Of a stretch of DNA of 64,000 bases, positions 40,106 through 50,391 are shown piece by piece. Position 1 is the stretch's first letter, and every line of letters starts with the position of its first letter. A model generated the notes under the pieces. The model was not told the DNA's origin. It saw nothing but the letters and a program-made list of their open reading frames with translations, and ran no database searches. The DNA is from Enterobacter sp. C2 (GTDB lineage Bacteria > Pseudomonadota > Gammaproteobacteria > Enterobacterales > Enterobacteriaceae). The stretch lies in the NCBI RefSeq assembly GCF_019880405.1, contig NZ_CP082269.1:1550001-1614000 (forward strand), in the 5' to 3' direction. Made by a program: the position numbers and the translations under genes.

Positions 40106-40684
40106 TTATGCTCCAGAGTCAGGGGACGATTTACCCAGCATACGTTTGAGGGTGTCGTCTTTATCAATAAAATGGTGTTTAAGGGCGGCCAGGGCGTGCA
40201 GCACGGAGAGTATGACCACGCTCCATGCCAGCCACAGATGGAGGGTACCCGCAAGATCGGCCTGCGCACCGGCGTCGGTGAGGGTAGCAGGGACCTCAAA
40301 CAGGCCAAACACGCTAATGGGTTGACCGTCAGCGGTAGAGATCAGATAGCCGCTGATCACAATGGCGAACAGCAGGGCGTAGAGAATAATGTGCGCACCA
40401 ATGGCGGCGACATGTGTCAGACGCGAGTAAGAGGCTAACGCTTTCGGCGGCGGAGAGACATGACGCCAGATCAGGCGAACCACCAGGCCCATCATCAGCA
40501 CTACGCCGATGCTTTTATGCAACTCCGGGGCCTGATGATACCAGCCATCATAATAGCTCAGCGTAACCATCCACAGGCCAAGGGCAAACATGCCGTAAAC
40601 TACAAGAGCAACCAGCCAGTGTAACGCAATAGAGACCGCACCATAGCGGCGAGCAGAATTACGCATTTGCATAGAGTTAACCAT
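40106..40684 (-). CDS. yceJ: Cytochrome b561-type protein YceJ
   Basis: The protein has 192 residues from the ATG at 40684; ATG 40672 gives 188, as in E. coli. It has four hydrophobic helices with the heme-ligand histidines of the Ni/Fe-hydrogenase b/b561 class: [50 protein letters not shown] and [21 protein letters not shown] likely diheme membrane electron carrier, probably acting on ubiquinol or superoxide. Co-transcribed with yceI. Confidence 0.95.
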   Translation of the reverse strand: MVNSMQMRNSARRYGAVSIALHWLVALVVYGMFALGLWMVTLSYYDGWYHQAPELHKSIGVVLMMGLVVRLIWRHVSPPPKALASYSRLTHVAAIGAHIILYALLFAIVISGYLISTADGQPISVFGLFEVPATLTDAGAQADLAGTLHLWLAWSVVILSVLHALAALKHHFIDKDDTLKRMLGKSSPDSGA

Positions 40685-40942
40685 ACTCAAATATAAAGTT
40701 AACTTAAAATGGCCTGCAAAAAATATTAATGCAACTTAAAAATAACAAAAAGAGCGGCTACTTAATTTCCTTCAGTTTTTTTGCTCTGATTTGCCTTATG
40801 ACCTTCAATGATTTCGTCTCACATCGCAAAAAAAGGTGAGTATCGCTGAGCTTGCAGGCTGAGTAGCCTGCTTACTTTCATTCAAAAAAACTGCGCAGAA
40901 ATTAGATTTTATTAAAGTAATGTCAACTTTTGTCAATATTAC

Positions 40943-41059
40943 TTATCCGGCATAGAGTATATAAATAAAGTCAATTAAGGCCAGCAGCAACCAGAAGGCA
41001 ATATAGGCCATCAAATGTTCACGGACGTTTTCTGTGAGGTAGGTAAATAGCCGGCGCAT
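40943..41059 (-). CDS. yceO: Small membrane protein YceO
   Basis: A 38-residue frame from the ATG at 41059 with GGAG 7 nt upstream: MRRLFTYLTENVREHLMAYI, then a single hydrophobic helix AFWLLLALIDFIYILYAG. It aligns by eye with the C-terminal 37 residues of E. coli YceO (46 aa), whose extra N-terminus is absent here. It lies between yceJ and solA on the same strand as in E. coli. A single-pass inner-membrane small protein; function unknown, with E. coli YceO linked to biofilm and acid phenotypes. Confidence 0.75.
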   Translation of the reverse strand: MRRLFTYLTENVREHLMAYIAFWLLLALIDFIYILYAG

Positions 41060-41110
41060 TATATCTCCAGGGATAATTAAGCGAGAACAGGCCCGCGCGG
41101 GGCCTTTTGC

Positions 41111-42232
41111 TTATCCTGCCATGAAACGTCGTAGTGAAAAGGGGGTTAAGTCAAACGCAGGTGTTTTACCTGTGGCAAAGTCAGCGACAATCTCTCCCAG
41201 TACCGATGCAAACTTAAACCCGTGTCCGCTAAGGCCGGTGATGACCATCGTGCTGGTGCTGTCTGGCAGCGTATCGATGATAAAGTCCTCATCCGGCGAA
41301 TTATCATAGGTACAGGCGGCACCGTACAGGCAGCCGCCGATGCCGGGAAGGCACTGGCGAAGGAACGGGAAGCACTCTGAGCCGTCGGTAGCGACGCGGC
41401 CAAAGGGCAGGCGCTCGTCTTCGCTGCTGATCGGCTGCCCGCCGTTGTGCCTGCCTATCTTAAGCGCATCGTCTTCTGCCGGAAAACCATAGTACTGGTC
41501 ACCGTTGGCCAGCTCGCCGGTAAAGGCCGGGAAGTTATTTTTACTGCTGTAGCGGCCATCGGCCTGATACCAGGTAAACACCTTGCGTACCGGCTGAATG
41601 GGCAGGGCGGGAAGTAGCTGCTTAACCCAGGTTCCAGCGCTGACCAGCAGCTTCGCACCCTGATACTCGCCATCAGCCGTCTCAATGGTCACGCCATCAT
41701 CATGATGATGGATCGCCGTCACCGGACAGTTAAACAGCTGCGCACAACCGGCTTCCCGGGCGAGGCGGATCCAGGTTTTAATCGCCAGCTCGCTCTTCAG
41801 CACGCCAGAGTTAGCTTCAAACAGGGCGATATAGTCATCCGGCACGCGAAATTCAGGCCAGCGTGCCATCAGCGCCGCAGCGTCGAGTTGCTCAACGTTA
41901 AGGTTAAACTGCTGCGCGCTCTGGACAACATTGCGTAGAAAATCAGAGTTGGCGGGCCCCAGGTTAACCACGCCGCTACGGATAAACACCTCTTCGCCGC
42001 TCTCTGCTGCCAGCTGCTCCCACAGCGTCTGTGCTCTGAGCACCAGAGGGACATATTTTTCGCCCTCGCCGTAGGCGTGGCGGATAAGCCGCGTATCGCC
42101 ATGATGGCTACCCTGCTGGTGGGGCGGCATATGGGCATCGGTCATCAGCACCTTCAGCCCCGCGCGGGTAGCATAATAGCCCGCCGCCGCGCCCACTGAA
42201 CCGCTACCGATAATAATAAGATCGTATTTCAT
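41111..42232 (-). CDS. solA: N-methyl-L-tryptophan oxidase SolA
   Basis: A 373-residue flavoprotein (MSOX/MTOX family) from the ATG at 42232 after AGGAGAGC. FAD-binding motif: [35 protein letters not shown] lies at about 48. The Cys for covalent FAD attachment is in [17 protein letters not shown] and the C-terminal dinucleotide loop reads [15 protein letters not shown]. It demethylates N-methyl amino acids, giving formaldehyde and H2O2; the physiological role is unclear. A GC-rich hairpin follows its stop. Confidence 0.97.
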   Translation of the reverse strand: MKYDLIIIGSGSVGAAAGYYATRAGLKVLMTDAHMPPHQQGSHHGDTRLIRHAYGEGEKYVPLVLRAQTLWEQLAAESGEEVFIRSGVVNLGPANSDFLRNVVQSAQQFNLNVEQLDAAALMARWPEFRVPDDYIALFEANSGVLKSELAIKTWIRLAREAGCAQLFNCPVTAIHHHDDGVTIETADGEYQGAKLLVSAGTWVKQLLPALPIQPVRKVFTWYQADGRYSSKNNFPAFTGELANGDQYYGFPAEDDALKIGRHNGGQPISSEDERLPFGRVATDGSECFPFLRQCLPGIGGCLYGAACTYDNSPDEDFIIDTLPDSTSTMVITGLSGHGFKFASVLGEIVADFATGKTPAFDLTPFSLRRFMAG

Positions 42233-42295
42233 AAGCTCTCCTGGCAAAAACGCGTGCTCAGGAGAGTAATTAACCCGTTGGCGTTATACAAGCAC

Positions 42296-42322
42296 AAATA
42301 AATAAGGCACCCTATGGGTGCC
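42296..42322 (-). terminator. Terminator of bssS
   Basis: On the minus strand a perfect 7-bp stem (GGCACCC, 42316-42322; GGGTGCC, 42306-42312) with a 3-nt loop is followed by TTATTTATTT, 25 nt after the bssS stop. Confidence 0.8.
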
Positions 42323-42346
42323 TGTTGGTTGAAAAATGAGCATTCA

Positions 42347-42601
42347 TTAATGACGCTTGTACTCGTTTTCCTGATAGTCGCCAGATTCAATCTTGGCAAT
42401 GCCGGCTTCCAGAATCGATATAAATTGACGAGCAACATCGGTCGTTAACCACAGAGTCTGTCCGACCTCGGTATCATCACGGTCGGCGTGGTTTGGGGTC
42501 TGGTAGTGCAGGCGCAGCATCAGCGCATCGTAACTGTCCACGGTGCTGATGTCCCACCCTACGAGCGGATGGGTTTGAATGACTTCATTATTTTTTACCA
42601 T
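42347..42601 (-). CDS. bssS: Biofilm regulator BssS
   Basis: The protein has 84 residues, E. coli length, and is highly similar: NNEVIQTHPLVGWDISTVDS, VGQTLWLTTDVARQFISILE and GIAKIESGDYQ. A small soluble protein that in E. coli affects biofilm formation through indole and AI-2 signalling; its mechanism is unknown. It stands alone between solA and dinI. Confidence 0.96.
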   Translation of the reverse strand: MVKNNEVIQTHPLVGWDISTVDSYDALMLRLHYQTPNHADRDDTEVGQTLWLTTDVARQFISILEAGIAKIESGDYQENEYKRH

Positions 42602-42821
42602 TTTAACCCCCTAAATGCGTGTGTAGTGACAACGACTCTTGAGGTTCAATGCGTGTTTTTTGAAGCAACTTAAGTATATCAATAATTAAGCAGATTGCGC
42701 CAATAAAAAAAATAGGGGCAATTTTTCTGAACTTTCTTAGAATTTTTTGAACAAGAAAAGGCCTAATTACGGCTTATTTATTACAGAGATAAGCGGTACC
42801 ATCAGAATAATGCCTAAAAGT

Positions 42822-42844
42822 AAAAAAAGCCGGGGCGACCCGGC
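42822..42844 (-). terminator. Terminator of dinI
   Basis: On the minus strand GCCGGG (42839-42844), a 4-nt loop, CCCGGC (42829-42834) and seven T residues, about 25 nt after the dinI stop. The 267-bp gap to bssS holds no other recognised feature. Confidence 0.9.
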
Positions 42845-42868
42845 AAAAGCACAATAGGGAAACAACCA

Positions 42869-43114
42869 TTAATCCTGCGTAAACCAGTCGTCCGCGCTCT
42901 CCCAGGTTTGCTGGAGGATCTCGCTAACGCGTTCTTTATCACCTTTGGCACCGCCGAGAACAGACAGATTGTTGGCAGCTGCATAGCGGACGGTCACCTT
43001 GCCTTCGGTGTCGGGATAGTCGCTCTGCAGACGGCGGGAGAGTTCGCTTGCCAGCGCATCAATCGCGCCTGGCGGTAAGGGTGTTGTTTTAGCGATAGTC
43101 ACTTCAATACGCAT
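42869..43114 (-). CDS. dinI: DNA damage-inducible protein DinI
   Basis: The protein has 81 residues, same as E. coli DinI: MRIEVTIAKTTPLPPGAIDA, RLQSDYPDTEGKVTVRYAAA and ESADDWFTQD. It binds RecA filaments and stabilises them while limiting LexA/UmuD cleavage, a brake on the SOS response. A LexA box lies 20 bp upstream of the start. Confidence 0.97.
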   Translation of the reverse strand: MRIEVTIAKTTPLPPGAIDALASELSRRLQSDYPDTEGKVTVRYAAANNLSVLGGAKGDKERVSEILQQTWESADDWFTQD

Positions 43115-43133
43115 GATTGCCCCCTGAGTAATG

Positions 43134-43153
43134 TACTGTATTTTTATACAGTA
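43134..43153. promoter_or_regulatory. LexA (SOS) box of dinI
   Basis: TACTGTATTTTTATACAGTA contains the LexA pattern CTGT-N8-ACAG (43136-43151) with an AT-rich centre and outer TA/TA symmetry. It sits just upstream of dinI. Confidence 0.93.
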
Positions 43154-43189
43154 TAGACGCAGAACTTACAACAGGGAGCAAACTCTTTT

Positions 43190-44236
43190 TTAGCGACGGA
43201 TCCGCCAGTTAACGCGTTCGCCTGCCAGGAAAGGGATCAGCGTATCATCACTGAGGGCGATGCTTTCTGGCACCTGCTCCTCTTCGCGCACCAGCTCTAC
43301 GTAACTCTCGTTGACCGGCAGGCCGTAGAAGCGCGGGCCGTTAAGCGAGCAGAAGGCTTCAAGATGTGCCAGAGCGTTCATCTCTTCAAAGACGGTGGCG
43401 TAGCTGGCCAGCGCTGACGGGGCATTGAAGCAGCCTGCACAGCCGCAGCTGGTCTCTTTACGCAGGCGCGCATGCGGGGCGGAGTCGGTGCCAAGGAAAG
43501 CACGGTCGAAGCCGCTGGCGACCAGTTCGCGCAGCGCCTGCTGGTGGACGTTACGCTTGAGGATCGGCAGACAGTAAAGGTGCGGGCGCACGCCGCCCAC
43601 CAGCATATGGTTACGGTTAAACATCAGATGCTGCGGGGTAATAGTCGCTGCCAGCAGCTCATTGCCTTCGCGCACATAGTCGGCCGCATCTTTAGTGGTG
43701 ATGTGCTCAAACACCACCTTCAGCGCAGGCAGGCGCTGGCGCAGCGGCTCCATCACCGTTTCAATAAAGCGCGCCTCGCGATCGAAGATGTCAATCTCGG
43801 CGTGGGTCACTTCGCCGTGCACCAGCAGCGGCATACCCAGCATCTGCATCCGCTCCAGCACCGGCATGATAGCGTCAATGCTGGTCACTCCATGACTGGA
43901 GTTCGTTGTGGCATTGGCCGGATAGAGCTTGGCTGCGGTAAAGACACCTTCGCGAAAGCCGCGCTCGACCTCATTGGGATCCAGCGAGTCGGTAAGGTAG
44001 CAGGTCATCAGCGGGATAAAGTCGTGCCCGGCAGGGACGGCGGCAAGAATACGCTGGCGGTAGGCGATGGCGGCCTCGACGGTGGTCACCGGCGGTGCCA
44101 GGTTTGGCATCACGATAGCGCGGCCATAGGTTTCACTGGTGTAGGGCACGACAGTCTTCAACATATCGCCGTCGCGCAGATGTACGTGCCAGTCGTCAGG
44201 GCGGCGAATTTTTAAAACCTGGGGTTGTGCTGTCAT
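43190..44236 (-). CDS. pyrC: Dihydroorotase PyrC
   Basis: A 348-residue zinc amidohydrolase, same length as E. coli: [20 protein letters not shown] (HxH ligands), the carbamylated Lys in [48 protein letters not shown] and [15 protein letters not shown]. It cyclises carbamoyl-aspartate to dihydroorotate in pyrimidine synthesis. A PurR-like box lies upstream. Confidence 0.98.
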   Translation of the reverse strand: MTAQPQVLKIRRPDDWHVHLRDGDMLKTVVPYTSETYGRAIVMPNLAPPVTTVEAAIAYRQRILAAVPAGHDFIPLMTCYLTDSLDPNEVERGFREGVFTAAKLYPANATTNSSHGVTSIDAIMPVLERMQMLGMPLLVHGEVTHAEIDIFDREARFIETVMEPLRQRLPALKVVFEHITTKDAADYVREGNELLAATITPQHLMFNRNHMLVGGVRPHLYCLPILKRNVHQQALRELVASGFDRAFLGTDSAPHARLRKETSCGCAGCFNAPSALASYATVFEEMNALAHLEAFCSLNGPRFYGLPVNESYVELVREEEQVPESIALSDDTLIPFLAGERVNWRIRR

Positions 44237-44298
44237 GGTAGTGCTCCGGCTAAAGTGAAGTCAGTAATGGCTGGTTTTATGCCGGGCACTAAGCATAG

Positions 44299-44314
44299 GC
44301 GTAAACGTTTTCGT
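44299..44314. promoter_or_regulatory. PurR-like box upstream of pyrC
   Basis: GCGTAAACGTTTTCGT matches the PurR operator consensus ACGCAAACGTTTNCGT at all but two or three positions. It lies about 63 bp before the pyrC start; pyrC is a known PurR target in E. coli. Confidence 0.75.
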
Positions 44315-44363
44315 TTGCACCTCTTTCCTGACCGCGGCGCAAAAATTACGCTGCGCCTACGGG

Positions 44364-44924
44364 TCAGTTAATAAAGGGGATCACAATTTCGCCCTCTTTA
44401 ATCTCCAGCCCTTTGGCATACTTTTTCGCCAGCGCTTCGCCCTTGCTGCTGTCTTCGCTTAAGACGTAGGCAGGCTGCTGGTTAAAGTAGTTCTGCAGGG
44501 CCTGGTTCAGGTAGGGGATCAGGGTCTGCACGACCGGCTGCATCTTCTGCGGCATTACCGAAGCGTCCACCACCTCCATCTGCTGGAGAAAGATCGCTCC
44601 TTTCTCCTTATTGAAAACCGGAAGCGCCTTGAGCTTCAGCTTAACCGTGGCCTGCTGGCTGCCGAACAGGGAGTTGAGATCCAGTCCGGCATCGCCGGAT
44701 AGCGTAACTTTGCCCGGATCTTCACGCCCGATAGCGCTGACCAGGTTATTTAGCACAATATGCGCATCCGCCACGCCCGGCAGGCCAATATCGCGGGAAA
44801 AGTTGTTGTGCTTTTGCAGCGCCTGATTGATCTCTTGCTCGCTGACGGTGTACTGGGTGAGCTGATTACAGCCTGCCAGCAGGCCGCCTGCAACAAGGGC
44901 TGCGGCAAATAAAATCTTCTTCAT
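44364..44924 (-). CDS. yceB: Lipoprotein YceB (DUF1439)
   Basis: A 186-residue protein, as in E. coli, from the ATG at 44924; the much longer open frame upstream is not conserved. Lipobox: LLAGCNQL after MKKILFAAALVAGG. DUF1439 body: YTVSEQEINQALQKHNNF, LGLPGVADAHIVLNNLVSAI-like and LSGDAGLDLNSLFGSQQATV. Probably an outer-membrane lipoprotein with a tubular lipid-binding-like fold; function unknown. Confidence 0.95.
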   Translation of the reverse strand: MKKILFAAALVAGGLLAGCNQLTQYTVSEQEINQALQKHNNFSRDIGLPGVADAHIVLNNLVSAIGREDPGKVTLSGDAGLDLNSLFGSQQATVKLKLKALPVFNKEKGAIFLQQMEVVDASVMPQKMQPVVQTLIPYLNQALQNYFNQQPAYVLSEDSSKGEALAKKYAKGLEIKEGEIVIPFIN

Positions 44925-45051
44925 GGGATCCCTCAAAAGCCATCCATTTATGCCATCGTGACATAAAGCAGCCTGGCGCACCAGCGGGAGACGTAACAGC
45001 AGAAAAGGCTGAAAGCGGTGGCGGAAACCTAAGCTTCCGCCGAGCCAGAGG

Positions 45052-45699
45052 TTAAATTGCGATAGAAGAGAGGAGGTTAATTTGCGTCTGCTTGGCCATA
45101 TTGTCGCGATAGTCGGCGACGCGGGTTGGCCAGACAATACCGGGCACAATCGTTAGATTACGCAGCAGCGGGAAGAGGTGGATATCATCCTCAGAGAGTT
45201 CACCGTTAACCGCGTTGGGCTGGACAATATGCTTATCCAGATCGCGCAGATCATCGCTGATTTTTTTCACCAGCCCCGGCGTATGGGCAAGATGCTCGCT
45301 AAAGTCGCCGATAGCGGCCTCTTTTTTGTTGGTGAAGTAAGCGCGCGCCTCGGGCGTCGCAAACTCATCAAACGGTGCTTTGGCAAAGCGCGGGAGCAGC
45401 AGGCGGTTCGTGTACTCATTGACCTTGCGCAGCCATGCCTCAATGGCTGGCTTGCGTGCGCCGGTCAGCAGCGGCTCGCCGTCGAGCTGGTCAACATACT
45501 TCACAATGTCCAGGCTCTCGGCCATGTAGCGGCTGTCATCTTTTTGCAGGATCGGGGCCATCTTCTGGCCAATCATACGGGTGGGCGTGGCTTCATCATC
45601 GTTGAGCAACACGTTAAGTTCCACCGGCAGATTTTTCAGGCCGAAGATCATGCGGGCTTTCAGGCAGTACGGGCAGTGGTCGTAAATATAGAGCTTCAC
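45052..45699 (-). CDS. grxB: Glutaredoxin 2
   Basis: The protein has 215 residues, E. coli length. The N-terminal thioredoxin-like domain has the active site HCPYCLKARMIFGL (CPYC at 9-12). A C-terminal all-helical GST-like domain starts at about residue 85. It reduces glutathione-mixed disulphides and is the most abundant glutaredoxin in E. coli, rising in stationary phase. Confidence 0.97.
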   Translation of the reverse strand: MKLYIYDHCPYCLKARMIFGLKNLPVELNVLLNDDEATPTRMIGQKMAPILQKDDSRYMAESLDIVKYVDQLDGEPLLTGARKPAIEAWLRKVNEYTNRLLLPRFAKAPFDEFATPEARAYFTNKKEAAIGDFSEHLAHTPGLVKKISDDLRDLDKHIVQPNAVNGELSEDDIHLFPLLRNLTIVPGIVWPTRVADYRDNMAKQTQINLLSSIAI

Positions 45700-45764
45700 G
45701 TTTCCCCTCCAGGTGATGGTTGTCCGTAACCATCAGTATGGAAGAGAAAAAAGCGCCTTTCAAA

Positions 45765-46973
45765 TCAGGCCCCCGGTTCGAGCACCCCTGTCCGGGGATG
45801 ACGGGGGCTGAACTGCCACCACAACGCAAACAGCGTCACCAGGCCAATCGCCGATAGCATCATCCACGGCAGCTCGGGCTGGCTGAAGGCTTTTCCGGCG
45901 TCGAACAGCCAGCCACCCCCCGCATAGCCAAGGAATCCGCCGAAGGCGAGGCCCAGGCGGCTGAAGCCCATATAGCTGCCTCGCGCACGGGCATCGGCCA
46001 GCTCAGCGCTCAGCGTTTCCCGCGCCGGTTCGGCAATAATCGAGCCGATATAGAACGTGCAAATTAATGTAAAGAGCTGCTGCAGCGAGCTCACCATGCC
46101 AATCGGCAGCAGGCTGAAGGACATAAACAGCAGGCCAGCCATCAAACGCTGCTCAAGGCGAAAACGTTTTTCGCTCCAGCGGGCGAGCGGGTAGAGCAGG
46201 GTCAGCGAAAGACTTGCCTCAATGGCATACATCCACTTCACCGCTGCGGGCGAACCGGCGATGTCGTTCACCATGATCGGCAGCATCAGCATCACCTGTA
46301 CGGCCAGCATGTAGTAGCCGGTTAAGGTGAGAACGTAGGTCACGAAGCGTTTGTCGGCCACGACCCGGCTAAGCCCCTCCCGCACCGGGATTTTCACCGT
46401 CGAGAGCCGCCACGCTGGCAGCAGCCAGGCATTGAAGGCGGCACAGAGGACAAAGATCACCGCGCCGGTAGCGCACACCAGGCGGAAATCGTACTGCAGC
46501 AGCCAGCTGCCGAGCAGGGCACCGATCACCGCTCCGGCGCTGTCCTGCATCATCAGCAGCGAGAAGAAACGTCCGCGCAGGTGCGGGCGGATCAGCTTGA
46601 CCACCAGCGCTGAGCGCGGTGGGTCGAACAGCGTCCCGCCGAGACCGGAGAGGATGCACGAGCTCCAGAGCAGCCACGGCTCCTGCGCTACCGCCATGGT
46701 GGCGAACCCGGCGGCCCGCAGCAGCATGCCGGTGACGATCATCGGCTTAGCACCAAAGCGGTCGGCGATAGCACCGCCGAAGATCCCCAGCCCCTGCTGG
46801 ATAAGCTGGCGCAGGCCGAGGGCAATCCCCACCATCAGGGCGGCCCAACCGAGCTGATCCACAAAGCGAATAGAAATAAGCGGGAAGACAACAAAAAAAC
46901 CGAGCACAACCAGCATATTATCGATGAGCAGGAAATATTTACCCAGGCGCCTGGCCTGCGATACGCGGGACAT
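45765..46973 (-). CDS. mdtH: Multidrug efflux MFS protein MdtH
   Basis: The protein has 402 residues, E. coli length, from the ATG at 46973 ([20 protein letters not shown]); a 22-codon extension upstream is not conserved. Twelve membrane segments; MFS motif A-like [18 protein letters not shown] between segments 2 and 3. It confers low-level norfloxacin and enoxacin resistance when overproduced in E. coli. Divergent from rimJ. Confidence 0.97.
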   Translation of the reverse strand: MSRVSQARRLGKYFLLIDNMLVVLGFFVVFPLISIRFVDQLGWAALMVGIALGLRQLIQQGLGIFGGAIADRFGAKPMIVTGMLLRAAGFATMAVAQEPWLLWSSCILSGLGGTLFDPPRSALVVKLIRPHLRGRFFSLLMMQDSAGAVIGALLGSWLLQYDFRLVCATGAVIFVLCAAFNAWLLPAWRLSTVKIPVREGLSRVVADKRFVTYVLTLTGYYMLAVQVMLMLPIMVNDIAGSPAAVKWMYAIEASLSLTLLYPLARWSEKRFRLEQRLMAGLLFMSFSLLPIGMVSSLQQLFTLICTFYIGSIIAEPARETLSAELADARARGSYMGFSRLGLAFGGFLGYAGGGWLFDAGKAFSQPELPWMMLSAIGLVTLFALWWQFSPRHPRTGVLEPGA

Positions 46974-47165
46974 CTCCCCTCCCGGGAATGTCAAAATAGT
47001 TACCCTGCTATTTTGCGTGGTTGCTGACCATTTTCCCACCGCTGCGGCGACGATATTTTTTTATCAAAGCAACGCTTTGATTGATGCTCTTTATCGTAAT
47101 AGTGGCCTGGCGCAGGTATAGTTATCTGCAGGGGTAACAAGATGTTTTGACAGGAGTGGTGATGA

Positions 47166-47759
47166 ATGTTCGGCTATCGTAACAACGTTCCAAAAGTGCG
47201 CTTGACGACGGACCGGCTGGTGGTGCGTTTAGTGCATGAACGCGATGCATGGCGTTTAGCAGACTACTACGCAGAAAACCGCCAGTTTTTAAAGCCCTGG
47301 GAGCCCATACGCGATGAGAGCCACTGCTATCCGTCCGGCTGGCAGGCGCGCCTGAGTATGATTAACGAATTTCACAAGCAGGGAAGCGCCTTCTATTTTG
47401 CGCTGTTCGATCCCGACGAAAAAGAGATCATCGGCGTCGCCAACTTCTCTAACGTGGTGCGCGGCTCGTTTCACGCCTGCTATCTGGGCTACTCCATCGG
47501 ACAGAAGTGGCAGGGGCAGGGGCTGATGTTTGAGGCGCTGACCGCCGCGATCCGCTATATGCAGCGTACTCAGCATATTCACCGCATTATGGCCAACTAC
47601 ATGCCGCACAATCAGCGCAGCGGTGGCCTGCTGGCGCGGCTGGGTTTTGAAAAAGAGGGCTATGCCAAAGCCTATCTGCTGATCGACGGCGAGTGGCGCG
47701 ATCACGTCCTGACGGCGCTGACCACCCAGGAGTGGACCGCAGGGCGTAGAGGAGATTAA
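47166..47759 (+). CDS. rimJ: Ribosomal protein S5 alanine N-acetyltransferase RimJ
   Basis: A 197-residue GNAT-family protein; E. coli RimJ has 194. Acetyl-CoA loop region: [20 protein letters not shown], then [20 protein letters not shown] and [14 protein letters not shown]. It acetylates the N-terminal Ala of S5 and also acts as an assembly factor. The C-terminus ends EWTAGRRGD, slightly longer than E. coli. Its stop is only 2 nt before mviM because yceH is missing. Confidence 0.97.
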   Translation: MFGYRNNVPKVRLTTDRLVVRLVHERDAWRLADYYAENRQFLKPWEPIRDESHCYPSGWQARLSMINEFHKQGSAFYFALFDPDEKEIIGVANFSNVVRGSFHACYLGYSIGQKWQGQGLMFEALTAAIRYMQRTQHIHRIMANYMPHNQRSGGLLARLGFEKEGYAKAYLLIDGEWRDHVLTALTTQEWTAGRRGD

Positions 47760-47761
47760 CC

Positions 47762-48685
47762 ATGACACAGTTACGCATAGGCGTAGTGGGGCTGGGTGGT
47801 ATTGCCCAGAAGGCGTGGCTGCCGGTACTGGGCGCGGCCACTGACTGGACGCTGCAGGCGGCGTGGTCGCCGTCGCGGGAAAAGGCGTTAGACATTTGCC
47901 AGCGCTGGCGGATGCCCTACGCCGGATCGCTGCCGGAGCTGGCTGCCCAGTGCGATGCGGTGTTCGTTCACACCTCTACGGCCTCACACTACGCGGTAGT
48001 CAGCGAGCTTTTAAATGCCGGGGTCCACGTCTGTGTCGATAAGCCGCTGGCGGAGAACCTTGCCGATGCCGAGCGGCTGGTGGCGCTGGCTGCACGTAAA
48101 AAGCTGATCCTGATGGTCGGCTTCAATCGCCGCTTTGCCCCCCTGTATCGCGATCTGAAAACCCGGCTTGCCAGCGGCGCCTCGCTGCGTATGGATAAGC
48201 ACCGGAGCGACAGCGTTGGGCCGCACGATCTGCGCTTTACGCTGCTGGACGACTACCTCCACGTGGTGGACACTGCTCTGTGGCTGGCGGGGGGCGAAGG
48301 GCAGCTTAACGGTGGCACGCTGCTGACTAATGACGAGGGGGCGATGATCTACGCCGAGCACCACTTTAGCCACGACGCTCTGCAAATCACCACCAGCATG
48401 CATCGCCGGGCAGGCAGCCAGCGCGAGTGGGTGCAGGCGGTGACCGATGGCGGCCTGTATGACGTGACCGACATGCGCGAGTGGCGGGAAGAGCAGGGTA
48501 GCGGCATTACGCTGCGTCCGATCCCCGGCTGGCAAAGCACCCTTGAGCAACGTGGCTTCGTGGGTTGCGCCCGGCACTTTATCACCTGTGTGAAAAATCA
48601 GACTGCGCCTGAAACCTCCGGGGAGCAGGCGGTGCTGGCCCAGCGCATCATCGACAGGCTCTGGCGCGAGGCGATGGTCGAATAA
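47762..48685 (+). CDS. mviM: Gfo/Idh/MocA-family oxidoreductase MviM (YceM)
   Basis: The protein has 307 residues, E. coli length. Rossmann start: LRIGVVGLGGIAQKAWLPVL. The family EKP-like motif appears as VDKPLAENLADAERL and the active region as VGFNRRFAPLYRDLK, LLDDYLHVVDTALWLAGG. A putative NAD(P)-dependent oxidoreductase of unknown substrate. GGAGATT overlaps the rimJ end just upstream. It precedes murJ, as in E. coli. Confidence 0.96.
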   Translation: MTQLRIGVVGLGGIAQKAWLPVLGAATDWTLQAAWSPSREKALDICQRWRMPYAGSLPELAAQCDAVFVHTSTASHYAVVSELLNAGVHVCVDKPLAENLADAERLVALAARKKLILMVGFNRRFAPLYRDLKTRLASGASLRMDKHRSDSVGPHDLRFTLLDDYLHVVDTALWLAGGEGQLNGGTLLTNDEGAMIYAEHHFSHDALQITTSMHRRAGSQREWVQAVTDGGLYDVTDMREWREEQGSGITLRPIPGWQSTLEQRGFVGCARHFITCVKNQTAPETSGEQAVLAQRIIDRLWREAMVE

Positions 48686-48759
48686 CTCGCTGTCGTATCT
48701 GGTAATAGTTTCTGGATGTAGTATTTCATCGCAATCCAGGTAGACTAAGCGCTTCTTCT

Positions 48760-48782
48760 AACGCCTGCTATGCAGGCGTTTT
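48760..48782 (+). terminator. Terminator of mviM
   Basis: A perfect 9-bp stem (AACGCCTGC, 48760-48768; GCAGGCGTT, 48772-48780) with a 3-nt loop and a short T-run lies between mviM and murJ. Confidence 0.8.
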
Positions 48783-48808
48783 GCCGCAGGGTTCGGATTA
48801 ATACGGTA

Positions 48809-50344
48809 ATGAATTTATTAAAATCGCTGGCTGCGGTCAGCTCGATGACTCTCTTTTCCCGCGTGCTGGGTTTTGCCCGCGACGCCATCGTGGCGCGGGT
48901 GTTTGGCGCAGGCCTGGCAACTGACGCCTTCTTTGTGGCGTTCAAGCTTCCCAACCTGCTGCGCCGTATCTTTGCGGAAGGCGCGTTCTCTCAGGCGTTT
49001 GTGCCTATTCTGGCCGAGTACAAGAGCAAACAGGGGGAGGATGCGACCCGCGTCTTTGTCGCCTATGTTTCTGGTCTGCTGACGCTGGTGCTGGCGATTG
49101 TGACCATTGCCGGGATGCTGGCCGCGCCCTGGGTGATCATGGTCACCGCGCCGGGCTTTGCCGATACCGCCGACAAGTTTGCGCTCACCACCCAGCTGCT
49201 GAAGATCACCTTTCCCTACATTCTGCTGATTTCGCTGGCCTCGCTGGTGGGGGCGATCCTGAATACCTGGAACCGCTTCTCGGTGCCGGCCTTTGCGCCC
49301 ACCCTTTTAAACGTCAGCATGATTGGCTTTGCGCTCTTTGCCGCACCGCTGTTTCACCCGCCGGTGCTGGCGCTGGCCTGGGCGGTGACCGTCGGGGGCG
49401 TGCTGCAACTTTTTTACCAGCTGCCGCACCTCAAAAAGATCGGCATGCTGGTACTGCCGCGCATCAGCCTGCGCGATGAGGGGTCGCTCCGCGTTGTTAA
49501 GCAGATGGGGCCCGCGATCCTTGGCGTCTCGGTCAGCCAGATCTCGCTGATCATCAACACCATTTTCGCCTCGTTTCTGGTCTCCGGCTCGGTGTCGTGG
49601 ATGTACTACGCCGACCGTCTGATGGAGTTTCCCTCCGGCGTGCTGGGCGTGGCACTGGGCACGATTCTGCTGCCGTCGCTCTCCCGCAGCTTTGCCAGCG
49701 GTAACCACGACGAGTACTGTCGCCTGATGGACTGGGGCCTGCGCCTCTGCTTCCTGCTGGCGCTGCCGAGCGCCGTGGCATTGGGGATCCTTGCTAAACC
49801 GCTGACGGTCTCGCTGTTCCAGTATGGTAAATTCACCGCTACCGATGCGCTGATGACCCAGAAGGCGCTGGTAGCCTACTCGGTGGGGCTGATGGGGCTG
49901 ATTGTGGTGAAGGTGTTGGCTCCGGGCTTCTACTCGCGGCAGGACATCAAAACCCCGGTGAAGATCGCTATCGTCACGCTGATTATGACCCAGCTGATGA
50001 ACCTGGCCTTTATCGGCCCGCTTAAACATGCCGGGTTGGCGCTGTCCATTGGCCTGGCGGCCTGCCTCAACGCCAGCCTGCTCTACTGGCAGCTGCGCAA
50101 GCAGAAGATCTTTACCCCGCAGCCGGGCTGGCAGCGTTTTCTGCTGCGTCTGATTATTGCTGTTGTGGTGATGGCCGCCGCGCTGCTGGGCGTACTCTCG
50201 GTGATGCCGGAGTGGTCGCAGGGCACCATGGCCTGGCGACTGCTGCGCCTGATGGCGGTGGTAGCGGTGGGGGGCATTGCCTACTTCGCCACGCTGGCGC
50301 TGCTGGGCTTTAAGGTGAAGGAGTTTGCTCGCCGGACGGCGTAA
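48809..50344 (+). CDS. murJ: Lipid II flippase MurJ
   Basis: The protein has 511 residues, E. coli length, from the ATG at 48809 ([20 protein letters not shown]); the upstream extension passes through the terminator. Fourteen membrane segments of the MVF/MOP family with essential charged residues in [20 protein letters not shown] and [20 protein letters not shown]. It flips lipid II to the periplasmic side for peptidoglycan synthesis. Essential in E. coli. Confidence 0.98.
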   Translation: MNLLKSLAAVSSMTLFSRVLGFARDAIVARVFGAGLATDAFFVAFKLPNLLRRIFAEGAFSQAFVPILAEYKSKQGEDATRVFVAYVSGLLTLVLAIVTIAGMLAAPWVIMVTAPGFADTADKFALTTQLLKITFPYILLISLASLVGAILNTWNRFSVPAFAPTLLNVSMIGFALFAAPLFHPPVLALAWAVTVGGVLQLFYQLPHLKKIGMLVLPRISLRDEGSLRVVKQMGPAILGVSVSQISLIINTIFASFLVSGSVSWMYYADRLMEFPSGVLGVALGTILLPSLSRSFASGNHDEYCRLMDWGLRLCFLLALPSAVALGILAKPLTVSLFQYGKFTATDALMTQKALVAYSVGLMGLIVVKVLAPGFYSRQDIKTPVKIAIVTLIMTQLMNLAFIGPLKHAGLALSIGLAACLNASLLYWQLRKQKIFTPQPGWQRFLLRLIIAVVVMAAALLGVLSVMPEWSQGTMAWRLLRLMAVVAVGGIAYFATLALLGFKVKEFARRTA

Positions 50345-50350
50345 AACAGA

Positions 50351-50380
50351 ACAGGCCTGGGCAGCGGTGCCCGGGCCTGT
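50351..50380. terminator. Bidirectional hairpin between murJ and flgN
   Basis: ACAGGCC-TGGGCA...TGCCC-GGGCCTGT forms a strong GC-rich stem starting 6 nt after murJ and ending 11 nt from the convergent flgN stop. No T-run follows on either strand, so termination strength is uncertain. Confidence 0.6.
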
Positions 50381-50391
50381 GCGGTGCAAGA

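Noticed and set aside
49307-50389. A 360-codon frame opposite murJ
   Set aside because: It is antisense to an essential, fully conserved membrane protein. Its composition (Gln/His/Arg-rich) is typical of a coding shadow.
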